From Acanthococcus lagerstroemiae (taxonomy: Eukaryota; Arthropoda; Insecta; Hemiptera; Eriococcidae): DNA of 64,000 bases. Both the position numbers and the translations under genes were made by a program. A model generated the notes under the pieces. It worked only from the letters and a program-made list of their open reading frames with translations, made no database searches and was not told the origin of the DNA. Location of the stretch: positions 124,001-188,000 of the forward strand of contig JAJSSI010000016.1 of the NCBI GenBank assembly GCA_031841125.1. Reading direction: 5' to 3'. This document shows positions 11,209 through 20,997 of this stretch, one piece after another (positions within the stretch are counted from its first letter, which is position 1; every line of letters begins with the position of its first letter).

Positions 11209-12010
11209 TTAGGTAGTATGTTTTCGTTCGTGATTCAAATTTGTGTCCTTAGGTATTGTTTTGTTTAGTACCTGACAACGAGATCCTACAATATTCACCT
11301 GTTCTAGGTTTGGTATCTTTTTATTGAGTTTTTCATAGGGGGTTATAAAGTCAATAGACGAGTGTGGTGTTTGGTTATATATCCAAGCAGCCGTCTGTAC
11401 TAGTTGGCCCCATAAGTGGGCAGGAAGACCAGATTCAAAGAGAATCGCCCGTGTTTTTTCTTTGATCGTCCTATTCATTCTTTCACTACAACCATTGTGC
11501 TCGTGTGTATACGGTTCTGCTTGTTCTAAACTAGTACCATACTTTTTCAAGACTTGCAACGTATTTGTTCCCAAAAACTCAGTTCCACAATCTGTGCGAA
11601 ACTCACTAAATTGTCCTGGACCAGGATATAGCGCCTGAAGAGTTCGTAGGGCTTCGTCTACACAGTTTGCTGTTTGATCTTTTGTACTGAACGTGAATAC
11701 TTGTAAGTATTTTGTAAAGTCATCAAGGATACACAAAATGTACGCGTGACGTGTTGATAGTGTCAACGGAGTTACCGGTCCGATTAGATAGGCATGAATT
11801 ATCTCACCTGGACGATTCGCTCTTTCTCTCTTTTTATTAAATACTTTCCTCGTTAGTTTGGATCTTCAACGTATTGTTACATTCAAGTTTGTTAACACCG
11901 ATTGCGACATGTTGTAGTTTTCTCACATAAGACGAGGACGCATGAGTCATTCTCCTATGCCATACTTCCCCTTTCAAGTTCAACTGTTCAATTTTAATTT
12001 TATTTTAATC
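11209..12010 (-). pseudogene. Copia GAG-pre-integrase and integrase
   Basis: A zinc-binding-region stretch reading WHRRMTHASSSYVRKL (about 11930-11970) precedes the rve integrase core. The core shows Asp in ILDDFTKY, Asp in RTDCGTEFL and Glu in CSERMNRTIKE, the complete D-D-E set, followed by LWGQLVQTAAWIYNQTPHSS. The frame is open for 185 codons below 11766; at least one frameshift lies near 11830-11860. Role in the family: joining cDNA to host DNA. Confidence 0.85.
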
Positions 12011-12939
12011 GGAGTTTATTTTAAGGTGGTGCCGACAACAGCTTAGAGGCCAGTTAAAGTCGACACCACCGTTTACAATTACACTACACAACAAACTGAG
12101 ATTTTTTGGAAACCGCATGAAGGAAAATAGATGATTCCTAACGTATTTTTCACGCTGAATTCAAATATGATATTAAAAATGCTGAGTTAGCTAATCATTT
12201 TTTACATTTGCTGGGAAATTTAATAGTGTATTGTGAGAAATTGTTCTATTTTATGTGGCGACACTGATATTGTATTAAACTGATTTACCGATAAGCTTCG
12301 TCTTCGACGGTACTATCGGTACTGAATAGAAAACTTCCGTGTTGTTCTCTGTCCCTCTGTGTTCCGTAAGTATTATTTCAATTCAACAACAAGCGTTGTG
12401 ATTATCACGAATACTCGGGCATTTTACTGTCGGAACACATTTATCTAGTTCGCTTACATTTCGTAAAAGAAACAATAAACTGTAATACCGGAATGAAAAG
12501 GTTATTTTTTCACTGAAGAGATCGCCTTCCTCAAAATTGTTGTTCCATCACTTCATCGCTAATGATAAAATCTTAGAATCAGTTGAAACTGTTTAGATCG
12601 TTTCGATATCAAAACGTCAAAACACACGTTCACAGCGTCACTGTGTTGGCGAGTTTATTTTGTGATACATGCAGTGTGGCCACATTCACTAATATTTCTA
12701 ACACGAGAGGGAAATTACGGGAAATAATTCAGAATGAATTTACGAGAAAAGGAGAGCTAATTAAGAAAAACAAAAAGCGGCATTGAATTCAGCGTGAAAA
12801 ATACTTCTAGAATCGGCTACTGTCGTTCTTGCGGTTTTTTCGGCTGTTGGGTAGTGTAATAATCAAAATAGTAATGATAATAATAATAATAATAACAGTA
12901 TTAATTTATTGTAGTAATAATAAAAAAAATGAAAAAATA
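12011..12939. other. no gene seen
   Basis: AT-rich. A 67-codon frame at 12583 has no recognisable domain. The right end is a TAA/TAG-rich microsatellite (about 12860-12945) that served as the target for the next MITE. Confidence 0.4.
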
Positions 12940-13289
12940 ATAGTAATTGGGATTTAAAAGGAAATATAGAGCGGGCTGAAAATCACCCCGCACCAGCAAT
13001 ATAAGGGTGATCAAATCGTTCTCTTATGGGGCAACCCATGTAAAACGCAATTTTTCAAGGAGTTCTAATTTTCTCAGAATTTTTTATTTGAAATCGATTT
13101 GTCTTTTTTTTTGATTATTTATAACTATTTCAACAAAATGTAGGACATACATTTTTCAGAAAAAAAAAGTATGACGGAGAAATTCAAGTTTGAAAATGAA
13201 AATTTTCCCATTTAAAATACATGGGCTTTTCTGGTTCGATAAAAATCCACCAGATGTCAGCCACTTTGCTTTTAAATCCCAATAGTAAT
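12940..13289. mobile_element. 334-bp MITE with 13-bp TIRs and 8-bp TSD
   Basis: The element 12948-13281 begins tgggatttaaaag and ends with the perfect inverted copy cttttaaatccca. Both sides are flanked by atagtaat (12940-12947 and 13282-13289). The repetitive target makes the exact duplication length uncertain (6-9 bp fit), but 8 bp leaves perfect TIRs. The interior is non-coding. The 8-bp duplication suggests hAT-like mobilisation, although the ends do not start with CA. Confidence 0.7.
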
Positions 13290-13500
13290 GACCCTAGCAG
13301 GACGCGCGCCCCGTTCCGGCCAGGAGAAATGGGGGCTCGGTCCCGGCCCCAAAGCGTTCCCCTCGGCACTGATACGATGCCCAAAAGGTAGTTTCCGGTG
13401 CGGGGGGTGCGGTGTCTCAGGGGCCACTTTGGCGTGCGTGCATCGCCATTCGTCCCACCACACCAATAGTAATAGTAATAATAATAATACGGCGTGTGCT
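13290..13500. other. GC-rich block with TAA-type tail
   Basis: About 180 bases of markedly GC-rich DNA stand out from AT-rich surroundings and end in aatagtaatagtaataataa at 13466-13490. A GC-rich body followed by a simple-repeat tail resembles the 3' end of a non-LTR element, but no protein domain supports this. Open frames of about 100 codons on both strands reflect composition. Confidence 0.35.
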
Positions 13501-14027
13501 GCGATGAGTGCATTGTGGGAGGCCTTTGTCGGATTCAGTGGATTTACAATAATTATGAGTCTACTTGAACTAGGTCATTTATGTTTTGAGTAAATGGAAG
13601 TGGAGGTGGAGGGGAGGGGGACTGTAACCGATCGTAGGTTAATAGAGCAGGCTAGAATGGGGGGTCGAGGAGCCGGTGGTTCATATCTGCTAGCGTTTTT
13701 CGGTATGAGTTTCTGTTGTGGTGGAAAATGTCTAAGTATCAATCGGTACTGTCGTTGTAAATTGCGTTGTATAAATTACACGCTCGGTACAATATACTCT
13801 GTTTCAATGCATTCGTACATGGGACAGGTGGGCGAAAGATGAGCCTACATCTACTGTTTATTCTAGGTACATTTCTGTTGATTGTTGATAGCATTTCCGG
13901 TTCTTGTATTCTACCCTGTATTAAGTCGTGAAGGAATAACAGGGGTGCCACCAGGCGCCTCTTTTTCAGTGATTGGATCCTAAATATTTTTATTAGTTCG
14001 ACATACTTTATTTCGACAGGGTAGTAA
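13501..14027. other. no gene seen
   Basis: No protein motif recognised on either strand. It probably includes the 3' region of the LINE fragment to the right, which is read on the minus strand. Confidence 0.35.
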
Positions 14028-14632
14028 TCAAAATTTTTGAAAAATAAATACTTTAAGAATCGCTTCTGAACACTTTCTATGTATATCCTCAGAAATTATT
14101 GACGCATGCGGGCTCCAAATCAGGAAACCAAATTCCAGACCTGGTCGAACTAGCGAAAAATAAATTATTGACGCATGCGGGCTCCAAATCAGGAAACCAA
14201 ATTCCAGACCTGGTCGAACTAGCGAAAAATAAAGAATAAGTAGGGTTTTGATGTTTCTGTAGTTTTGAGAGTTTTGGAAGATGAAACCCAAGGTTCTTTT
14301 CGCCCTTCGTACAATCTCTGATATATGATGCTTGAACGTTATGCCTTTATCGATCATCAGCCCTAAGTCCCTAACAATCTCAACGTCTTTCAGGGTTTCA
14401 TCATTTATGTGATATGTGTGAGGGATGATTCTCAGAGTGTTGCGGGTGTTTGATATTTTCTCACACTTTTTTACATTGAAGGGCAAGTGATTGTTTTCGC
14501 TCCACTGTACTATAGAATTGAGGTCACTTAGTAGATGCATGCAGTCTTCTTTACATTCGACAGGTTGAAAGATTTTCATGTTGTCAGCGTATAATAAAAC
14601 TTGCGATTGTCTAACATTCTCAGCTATATCAT
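14028..14632 (-). pseudogene. LINE reverse transcriptase C-terminal part (Jockey-type)
   Basis: The frame begins within the RT active site: LLYADN replaces the usual YADD at about 14590-14607, so the second catalytic Asp is lost. Then come DLGLMIDKGITFKHHI, AKRTLGFIFQNS and LVRPGLEFGFLIWSPH, the usual order of the palm/thumb end of Jockey-superfamily LINEs. The part with LVRPGLEF is duplicated in frame by a perfect 69-bp tandem repeat. The element is cut at its 5' side by unrelated DNA at about 14632. Confidence 0.75.
14093..14230. repeat. perfect tandem duplication, 2 x 69 bp
   Basis: 14093-14161 and 14162-14230 are identical head-to-tail copies. 69 bp is 23 codons, so the reading frame of the LINE fragment stays open through both. 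Identity of the two units implies a recent event. Confidence 0.95.
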
Positions 14633-14730
14633 TAACCTTTCGTTAGTCACATGCCGGTCTTTTCGACCGAAAAGCATAAAAATTACGTAATTAGTCGCAT
14701 CCCGGTCTTTTTGACCGAACACGCTTTGAA
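14632..14730. repeat. paired GGTCTTTT-GACCGA motif at a TTAA site
   Basis: A TTAA at 14632-14635 is followed by CCTTTCG and by two copies of a word close to ttagtcrcatsccggtcttt ending in gaccgaa (14650-14725). TTAA followed by CCY is the signature of piggyBac termini, and the break coincides with loss of the LINE frame. No second terminus was found, so the assignment is tentative. Confidence 0.35.
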
Positions 14731-15646
14731 CGTTTAGTTTTCAAGTGAGTGCTCTAGAATCAAACCAGACACGATCCAAAAAAGTAAATTTTTCAGGAGA
14801 GACAAAAAACGTTTCACGCATCAACCGCGTGGCGCTCTCTCTCGGGAATGGTATCAACCTGATTGGTAGAGGACTAGGTAACTGTACTACGTTCGTTGTT
14901 TTCTTAAGGCTGTATTCTTCCAGAACGTAAACAATGAAACGGCGTCGCCCCGAATGACATTCGGTCAAGTGTCGTTTTTCGTATTTGACTACGGCAACCT
15001 GCTACAAGATGATTTGAAAGTGAACGCGTTCGATTGTTGTTCGTTGACGGACGGATACCAGCCTCTCTCCCCGCTACGTTTCAAAAGCCAAAGAGCGAAC
15101 GCCGCGCGTAACATGTGTAAATAGCATGTATGTGTGTATGTATTGGTAAACTCGTTTTATGAAGTGAACCGGCTGGGTTCACCAGCTCTGTCGCATCTCA
15201 GTTCTCATTTATTTTGTGTTTGAAAGAAAATTTATTGTGATCCGGCGGAACGGCTGAAGTTAGTTTCCATTTTTTTGCGGAGCGTTTCTGAGGGGCCGTA
15301 AGAAATTTGTTTAGTGAAGACAATAAAAAATAAGAACTGTTTTCATATAATTTCAATTTTTTGTGAAAAAAATTGTCTCAGGATTTCGAATGCTGAAATA
15401 GAACTCTATAGACACAAATAGAGGAGGTGACAAATCTTGTGAAAGCTCCTCCAAAACTCATGAAAAAACGGCATGGTAGAGCGGTAAATCGCTATCAACA
15501 TATTGACACAAAAGCAAAAAGTTTACGAGGTGGCTTCGCCCCCCGCCCCCAACCCCAGCAAGCCATTTCTGGTTCCTCGCGAACCGTCTCCCTGTCTCAA
15601 AAGAAAATGTATGTGGTTTTGACATTTCTGGTCTTTCCTTATAGGT
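14731..15646. other. no gene seen
   Basis: Open frames up to 81 codons show no known domain. Nothing else could be supported. Confidence 0.35.
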
Positions 15647-16126
15647 CTACTACAAATCCACTTTCTGTCTAGTTTTCCGCTGATCTGAAATCACTTATCC
15701 CCCGCTGGCCTAAAGGTTCACTCAGGTCAGATCTACTGGATAAGTGTCCAGCAGACCCTGTTCCTCATTAGCCTGAAAAGTTGACTAAATCGCGGACTAC
15801 GGGAGAAATTTCATTCCTTTTTGGTGTCCCTACCTGCCAATCTTCCCGTGTTTCTCTTATGGAGGGGGGAGGGGGAGGAGTCCAAAAACAAAATTGAAGA
15901 GATTTTCAGACTCAATGATGGACATGGAGTCAGTTATTGGGCCAACATCCCCGCTGCCGCTTTGTTTTCAGCGGGTATAAAGGATCATGCACATCAGTAC
16001 CAATGAGGTACAGAAAAATGATGGTACAAGTAGAAGTAGGATGGTGAAATAGAATATAGTAATGGTAAACATAAGAAGGGGAAATGAGGTGAGACAACTG
16101 AATGAGATGATGAGAAGTGAAACTTA
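15647..16126. repeat. dispersed repeat, copy 1 (uninterrupted)
   Basis: Begins ctactacaaatccactttctg and runs through tcacttatccccc, ggttcactcaggtcagatct, gcgggtataaagg and aaaaatgatggtacaag to gagaagtgaaac. The same order of words recurs at 16745-17617 and 19981-20070. No protein is encoded. It serves as the intact reference for the two interrupted parts. Confidence 0.8.
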
Positions 16127-16744
16127 GGCCTCGTTTACATTATGATAGTACTATTGTGAGAGTTTGTGAGAGCACCTGACAGCATTCCTCTCGTACTTAG
16201 TGATAGTTTGTTTACACTGCGAGCAGTGAAAACAATCAGAAATTCTAGTATGAAAATAATGGTGTAGTGATTCGATGCATATATTCCCGGCCCACTGAAG
16301 AAGCCCTATCCATCTCGGATTCAAACTATCAAATAATTTCATAGAAAATTGTAAAATGATAACGATAAAGATATGAAGGGATAGCCAGCAAGAGGCAAAC
16401 GGGGGAATGGAGAGGACTGCACCCTCAGTTTTGCATAAATGAGAGGAAGTCGAGTAACTTTCAGCACTTACAACATTATTTTTCAACAGCGGACGTCGAA
16501 ACATGAATACTGAGTCTATATACACACATGTTTTAAGAACATCACACTCACTCAAACCTGAAAAAAAAAACCCAAAACAGAACTATCCCCCCCCCTCAGG
16601 CTAAAAACTGTGGCGAGACACTCTTGGAAGAAATATATCTACCCAATTTGTACACAAAATCGTCTTCTGGTTGTCTGCTTACAAGTACATGGATATTGCA
16701 GAGTCAAAAAGGCAAATATGATTATTGTGAATTTACTTATTCAA
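16127..16744. other. no gene seen; poly-C tract
   Basis: Separates the two copies of the dispersed repeat. A weak 134-codon minus-strand frame shows no known motif. A run of C lies at about 16588-16597. Confidence 0.35.
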
Positions 16745-17617
16745 CTACTACAAATCCACTTTCTGTCTGAAATCACTTATCCCCCCCCCCCCTGGCCTAA
16801 AGGTTCACTCAGGTCAGATCTACTGGATAAGCCTCCAGCAGAACCTGTTCCTCATTAATTAGCCTGAAAAGTTGACTAAATCGCCCACTACGGGAGAAAT
16901 TTCATTTCTTTTTGGTGCTCCTACCTGCCACTCTACCCATGTTTCTCTTATGGTGATGGGGGGGGGGGGTGCAAGAAACAGAATTGAAGAGATTTTCAGA
17001 CTCAATGATGGAGATGGAGTCAGTTACTGGGCCAACAACACCGCTGCCGCTCTGTTTTAGCGGGTATAAAGGGAGGTGTAGATCAGTGCCGATGAGCAGG
17101 GATGAGAAGCTTATTGAAAAAACTTCTCCTCCGGCTTCTGGCTTCCATAATTTTAAAAAGCTTCCAGCTTCTGACTTCTTTCAATTTTGTAATTTAAAAA
17201 CTTCCGGCTTCTGGCTTCTGTTATTTCAAAAAACTTCCAGCTTCCGACTTCTAGCTCCCGAAATTTCACTTTATTTCACCTCTAGCATCTTTTAAGCCCC
17301 CCTCCCCCCTCTTCCAAAATAATAAGAAGCACAAAACAAGTTTAAATGAAATAATCTATTTAGACTTTGAAGCAACGAGTTTTAAGAGCTCTTTTCTTAT
17401 AAACAATGACTGACAAGTTAGGCCAAATGCTGACTCTGAGTTGGAACTTGGAAGTCAGAAAGAAGCCGATAAACAAAAGACTTCTCTTCCAGCGTCTGGC
17501 TTCCGGCTACCGGCTTCTCGATTTGAGTCAGGATACATAAAAACTTCCGGCTTCTGTTTCCAGCTTCTTTCACATCCCTGCCGATGAGGTAGAGAAAAAT
17601 GATGGTACAAGTAGAAG
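16745..17617. repeat. dispersed repeat, copy 2, split by a MITE
   Basis: Matches copy 1 from ctactacaaatcc to tacaagtagaag. It is interrupted at 17097-17580 by a hAT-type MITE, with the repeat continuing exactly after the 8-bp duplication. A C run near 16781 and G run near 16961 differ in length from copy 1. The rest of the unit is displaced to 19981-20070 by a further insertion. Confidence 0.8.
17089..17588. mobile_element. hAT-type MITE with exact 8-bp TSD
   Basis: The element 17097-17580 (484 bp) has CAGGGATG ends with imperfect continuation (left GAGAAGC, right GTGAAAG) and is flanked by ccgatgag on both sides (17089-17096, 17581-17588). Copy 1 of the host repeat shows one equivalent of ccgatgag (accaatgag), confirming the empty site. 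The interior is made of cttccggcttctgg-like words. Confidence 0.9.
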
Positions 17618-17789
17618 GCGGCGAGCCGGCGCGAAGAGGGGTGGACCCCCCCCCCCCCCAAATAATTTTGGAAGTTGGCAAACTTGTAAATGTAGACAAC
17701 TAACCGGCAAATTCTCGCGCACGTGTGTTAACCAAAATTCTGGAAGCTCTAAAAGCTTAACAATTTGCTAAAGGAACAAGTTGATTGAA

Positions 17790-19545
17790 CCGTTTCCTTT
17801 AGAGCCTTCTGGTTTCGTGACTGGTGGAGTATTTTTGTGGCGATTGGGTTTCCATGACTGTCGATTCGTTTTTTGTATGAGCGGCGAGGGTTGAAATTAG
17901 GTCGGCGAACGAGAGGATCTCCAAATCCTTCCTGACGTCATAATTACGTTTCGAATCGGTAAGCTCCAGCCATAGTATGGAGAGCCTTGTTTTCCATACG
18001 TGTGAGTTTCTGCAAGTTAGACTCAGCGGCCACCCCCCAGATCATAAGACAGTAGGTTCACATAGGTTTTACTACTGAGTAATAAATCAGTCGTTTGGTT
18101 TCGAGGTTGATTAGAAACTTCCTTGTTCAATATCCAGTGGAGTTTGCGGAGTTTTTCGCTTACTAGTGTCTTCTTGTCAGAGATATGTGCACTTCGCTTA
18201 AGTTTCAAGTCTAAGGTGATTCTGAGGTAGTATTTGGCCAATTGGTGAAGAGGAATTTCGTCACTGCCAAAATAGACTGGATAGAAGAGATATTTATGAC
18301 TGAGAGTGAATACAACGTGCTTAGATCTGGCTGCATTAACCTTTATACGCCATTTTTGACTCCAGAGGTCGTATCGATTTAGGCTTTGTTGTAAAATTTG
18401 TTGTTTGTTTCAGCGAAGGTGGTCGCTGTTGACAAAATAACTGTATCGTCGGCAAACATAGCCATGGTAGTACCTTTTGGGTTTGGAGCATCCGTCGTAT
18501 ATATATAGTAGGTACAAAAGCGGTGACAAAACATTTCCCTGTGGAACCCCTACCTGGATAAGGAGCCAGGAGGAGACTTCACTGTTGTGAACTACCAGGA
18601 AGGACCAGTTGTTGAGAAAGGATTCCGAAAGGGTTGCGAGATTGGATGGAAGAGTGTCCCAAGACTCGAATCTGTGACTTGCGAGTACCCTCTTCAATTG
18701 GGTAGTCAACGAGTTGAATCTGATGGATTTATCAGCTGGGAAGCGCGTCCAAAGCCAGCGGTGCCTTGCTTCCCTTTTTTCAGTGACTAAGTCGCGTATT
18801 TTCATTGGAAAAGAAGGGAGAGCACTCTATTTCTTATTGAGAGGCTCAGGCCGGTGCGCAGAAATTATACAAAGGGGGGGGGGGTTGACCATATATTTCA
18901 TGTTAGTTACGGGTTACGGTTACAAAGGGCAGTGACCGCCATAAATTAATATATTATCTACATATCAACAAAGGTCAATGGAGGGGGTTTGAACCCCCTT
19001 GCGCAAGGGCCTGGGAGGCATTGACTCTGAGGCAGCAGATTGTAGTAGCAACGTGAATTTGTCAGCTTCACTTTCAAGGTCTACAGGGGATTTTAACCGA
19101 ACACGAAGGTTGATCATTTCACCCAGTCCGTTTCGGGCGAGGTCAGACTGGGTCTCTTTGTCTTGCTCGTAACTGAGTCGTACAATGTTAGAAGGACTGG
19201 AAGGTGATCAGAGGTGAGGTTCTCTAGCGTGACAACCTCGGATTTCTGGAGAGGAACTCCACGTAGGATAAAGAAGTCCAAAACGTCGAGCTTTTGAGGG
19301 TGTCCGTTGGCCAATATGTTGGGAGTACGAATCGATAGTATGTTTGCATTGAGACTTTAGGGACTTTGAAATATCCACTTTGGTCGCGCAGGCGAAGGAT
19401 ACATTCTCCCAGACTGCATTGGACTCACGCAATCTATCAACCACTTTGATCACTTTCGGAAAACGACTTTCGTAAGCCGCAGAGTAGGTCGGGCATCCTC
19501 GGTAGTTTACTGTGTGCTCACCATTACAATTCGTACACATGCGTG
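17790..19545 (-). pseudogene. Jockey-clade LINE, internally deleted and frameshifted
   Basis: From the 5' side: a gag zinc knuckle (CTNCNGEHTVNYRGC, about 19490-19540), the end of the endonuclease (LDVLDFFILRG, LTSDHLPVLLTL), RT N-terminal block (MKIRDLVTEKREARHRW), VGVPQGNVLSPLLYLLY (Gly-Asn in place of Gly-Ser), and the C-terminal part ending near 17790 with SNLQKLTRMENKAL and a block resembling the Jockey RT tail. Most of gag and endonuclease and the FADD region are missing. A 140-bp foreign piece splits endonuclease from RT at 18836-18975. Multiple frameshifts are present. Confidence 0.8.
18836..18975. mobile_element. short insertion inside the LINE
   Basis: LINE coding stops at about 18975 (after the block ending RKGVQTPSI) and resumes at about 18835 (MKIRDLV). 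The intervening piece contains caggccggtgcgc followed by a G10 tract, matching the end type of the larger 17618-19977 insertion. Confidence 0.45.
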
Positions 19546-19980
19546 TCTTCTTGTTTTAGTTTTACAATTCAGAATGATTATTAGACTATTAAAATAATAA
19601 ACTCTTTGAGATATTTTTCAATTCAATTTCTCAACTAGGGCCGAGGAATCTGTCATTTCAAACACTGTGTCTTGGCCGACAGCCTCTGGGCGCTACCGTC
19701 ACCTTCCCTTGGTCACATCATAAAAAAACTGTCTGCGGTTCAAAACTGCTGAACTGCTTGAAGAAGGATCGAACCACTCGGCAGGTCTACCGTATAATTA
19801 AAATAATACTGAATTATTGGCATTCCTACCATCCAAAGTTGAATACCTAAATACTAAAATCTGAGTTCCTACAATATTTGAGTCGGCATTGTCAAAACGA
19901 ACTTTGTAATTTAGTCGGTATTTCTACCAAGTATGTAGTACAACCCCTCCAATTTTTTTTCGCACCGGCCCTGGCGGGGG

Positions 19981-20070
19981 GTGGTGAAATGAAGCATAGT
20001 AATGGTAAAAGTAAAAAGGGGAAGAGTGGGGTGAGGCAACTGAATGAGATAACGAGAAGTAAAACCTAAC
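19981..20070. repeat. dispersed repeat, displaced 3' end of copy 2
   Basis: ggtgaaatgaagcatagtaa through actgaatgagat to gagaagtaaaacct corresponds to the 3' end of copy 1 (16038-16126). Together with 16745-17617 it completes copy 2. Confidence 0.75.
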
Positions 20071-20432
20071 ATACAGAAGCCTTTCACAAAGTGGCAGAAA
20101 AGTCAGACATACAAGTACATTTCCTGCTCCTCCCTGCTCCTAACCTTCAAACCATTTCCTTACAGATTTCCTTATAGTTATTATCCAATTTGAGCGGGGT
20201 GAATTTTAAATTCATTAGTTTTCATAGTGTTACATCATACCGTACGTGTTTAAGGCAATAAAATTAGAGTGGTATTCATTTTTTATTACAAGAATTTGTT
20301 TCACATTTTTGTAACATTTGTGAGGAGGCTTCTCTTGTTCCTTGTTCGCAGCACGAGCACAAATCATACAAAACTTGTTCTTCACAGTCAAATACATCAC
20401 TTTCTTAGTTCAGTGCCCCAAGATGACATCCG
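20071..20432. other. no gene seen
   Basis: AT-rich with no recognised motif; adjacent to the Mutator-like fragment and possibly part of its 3' region. Confidence 0.35.
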
Positions 20433-20997
20433 ATCCTCCTAGTGAATTATATTGCTTGCCATAAGATCTGTGACACCAGACGCTATAAAGTATTTGACAG
20501 AGGAGGTAAATTTGCGGCCGGTGTAATTGTCTTCAAGGTAGATGGTCCATTTCCCGAGTAAATTGTGCCAGCAATTAACAGCGGGTTGACATCCACAGCA
20601 TTTGATTTCTGCTTGTCTGTACTGATGTATTTCACCTTGTGGCACTTGGTGCATTTGTACTGCAACTTGCTGTCTGACAAAAGCTCCATATCAAAAACCC
20701 ACAACTGTCGAAAATATCCAAAATTGTTCGTGTTGATTCAGTTTTCAAAGCTGCTTCATGAAAAACGAGTAGTCTATAAGACGACGTCCTTGTACCTGAA
20801 AGGGGGGCAATGGTGGCACTTCCGGCTGAGTACTGCTGAGTACTGACAACTGTTAACTGGTGAGCCATTACTGAGTCTGCCACGCGATCCGTCATGGCTT
20901 CAACTGCAGGCTGAGGCGACACCACATTGTTAGAAGCAAGCTGCAGGTAACCTTCGGCACTGCTACATGGTTGGGGATCAGCAACCGGATTTCGCAC
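20433..20997 (-). pseudogene. fragment of animal Mutator-like transposase protein
   Basis: The stretch RRLIDYSFFMKQL (about 20750-20790), then MELLSDSKLQYKCTKCHKV and AVDVNPLL..GTIYSGNG, followed in a second frame by remnants of PPLSNTL, has the order of the 'Mutator-like transposase domain' proteins common in insects: an entry motif, a two-cysteine CxxC, then the vN-gT-G-G block. The pair of frames at 20483-20704 and 20439-20654 shows a frameshift, and a stop interrupts the first block. The N-terminal 60-90 residues up to 20997 show no domain. Identification is by motif order only. Confidence 0.55.

Larger units (their letters stand above)
9300..12010 (-). mobile_element. Ty1/copia retrotransposon remnant (partial pol)
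   Basis: The coding order on the minus strand is GAG-pre-integrase, integrase, reverse transcriptase, RNase H, the Copia order. Gag and protease are missing beyond about 12010, and neither LTR was recognised. Several frameshifts split the pol frame, so this is a dead, 5'-truncated copy. Sub-parts are listed separately. Confidence 0.85.
17618..19977. mobile_element. 2.36-kb insertion with inverted GGCCGGTGCGAA-like ends
   Basis: The dispersed repeat stops at 17617 and resumes at about 19981, so 17618-19977 is an insertion. Its left end contains gagccggcgcgaa and its right end, inverted, gggccggtgcgaa. The contents are a C13 tract, a LINE fragment in antisense, and a smaller insertion with a similar caggccggtgcgc end at 18846. 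Which transposon superfamily supplied these ends is unknown to me. Confidence 0.55.

Noticed and set aside
9000..12500. LTRs of the Copia element
   Set aside because: No direct repeat beginning TG and ending CA was found on both sides of the pol remnant.
13184..13593. Overlapping 64-109-codon frames in the GC-rich block
   Set aside because: High GC lowers stop density on both strands; no motif supports either.
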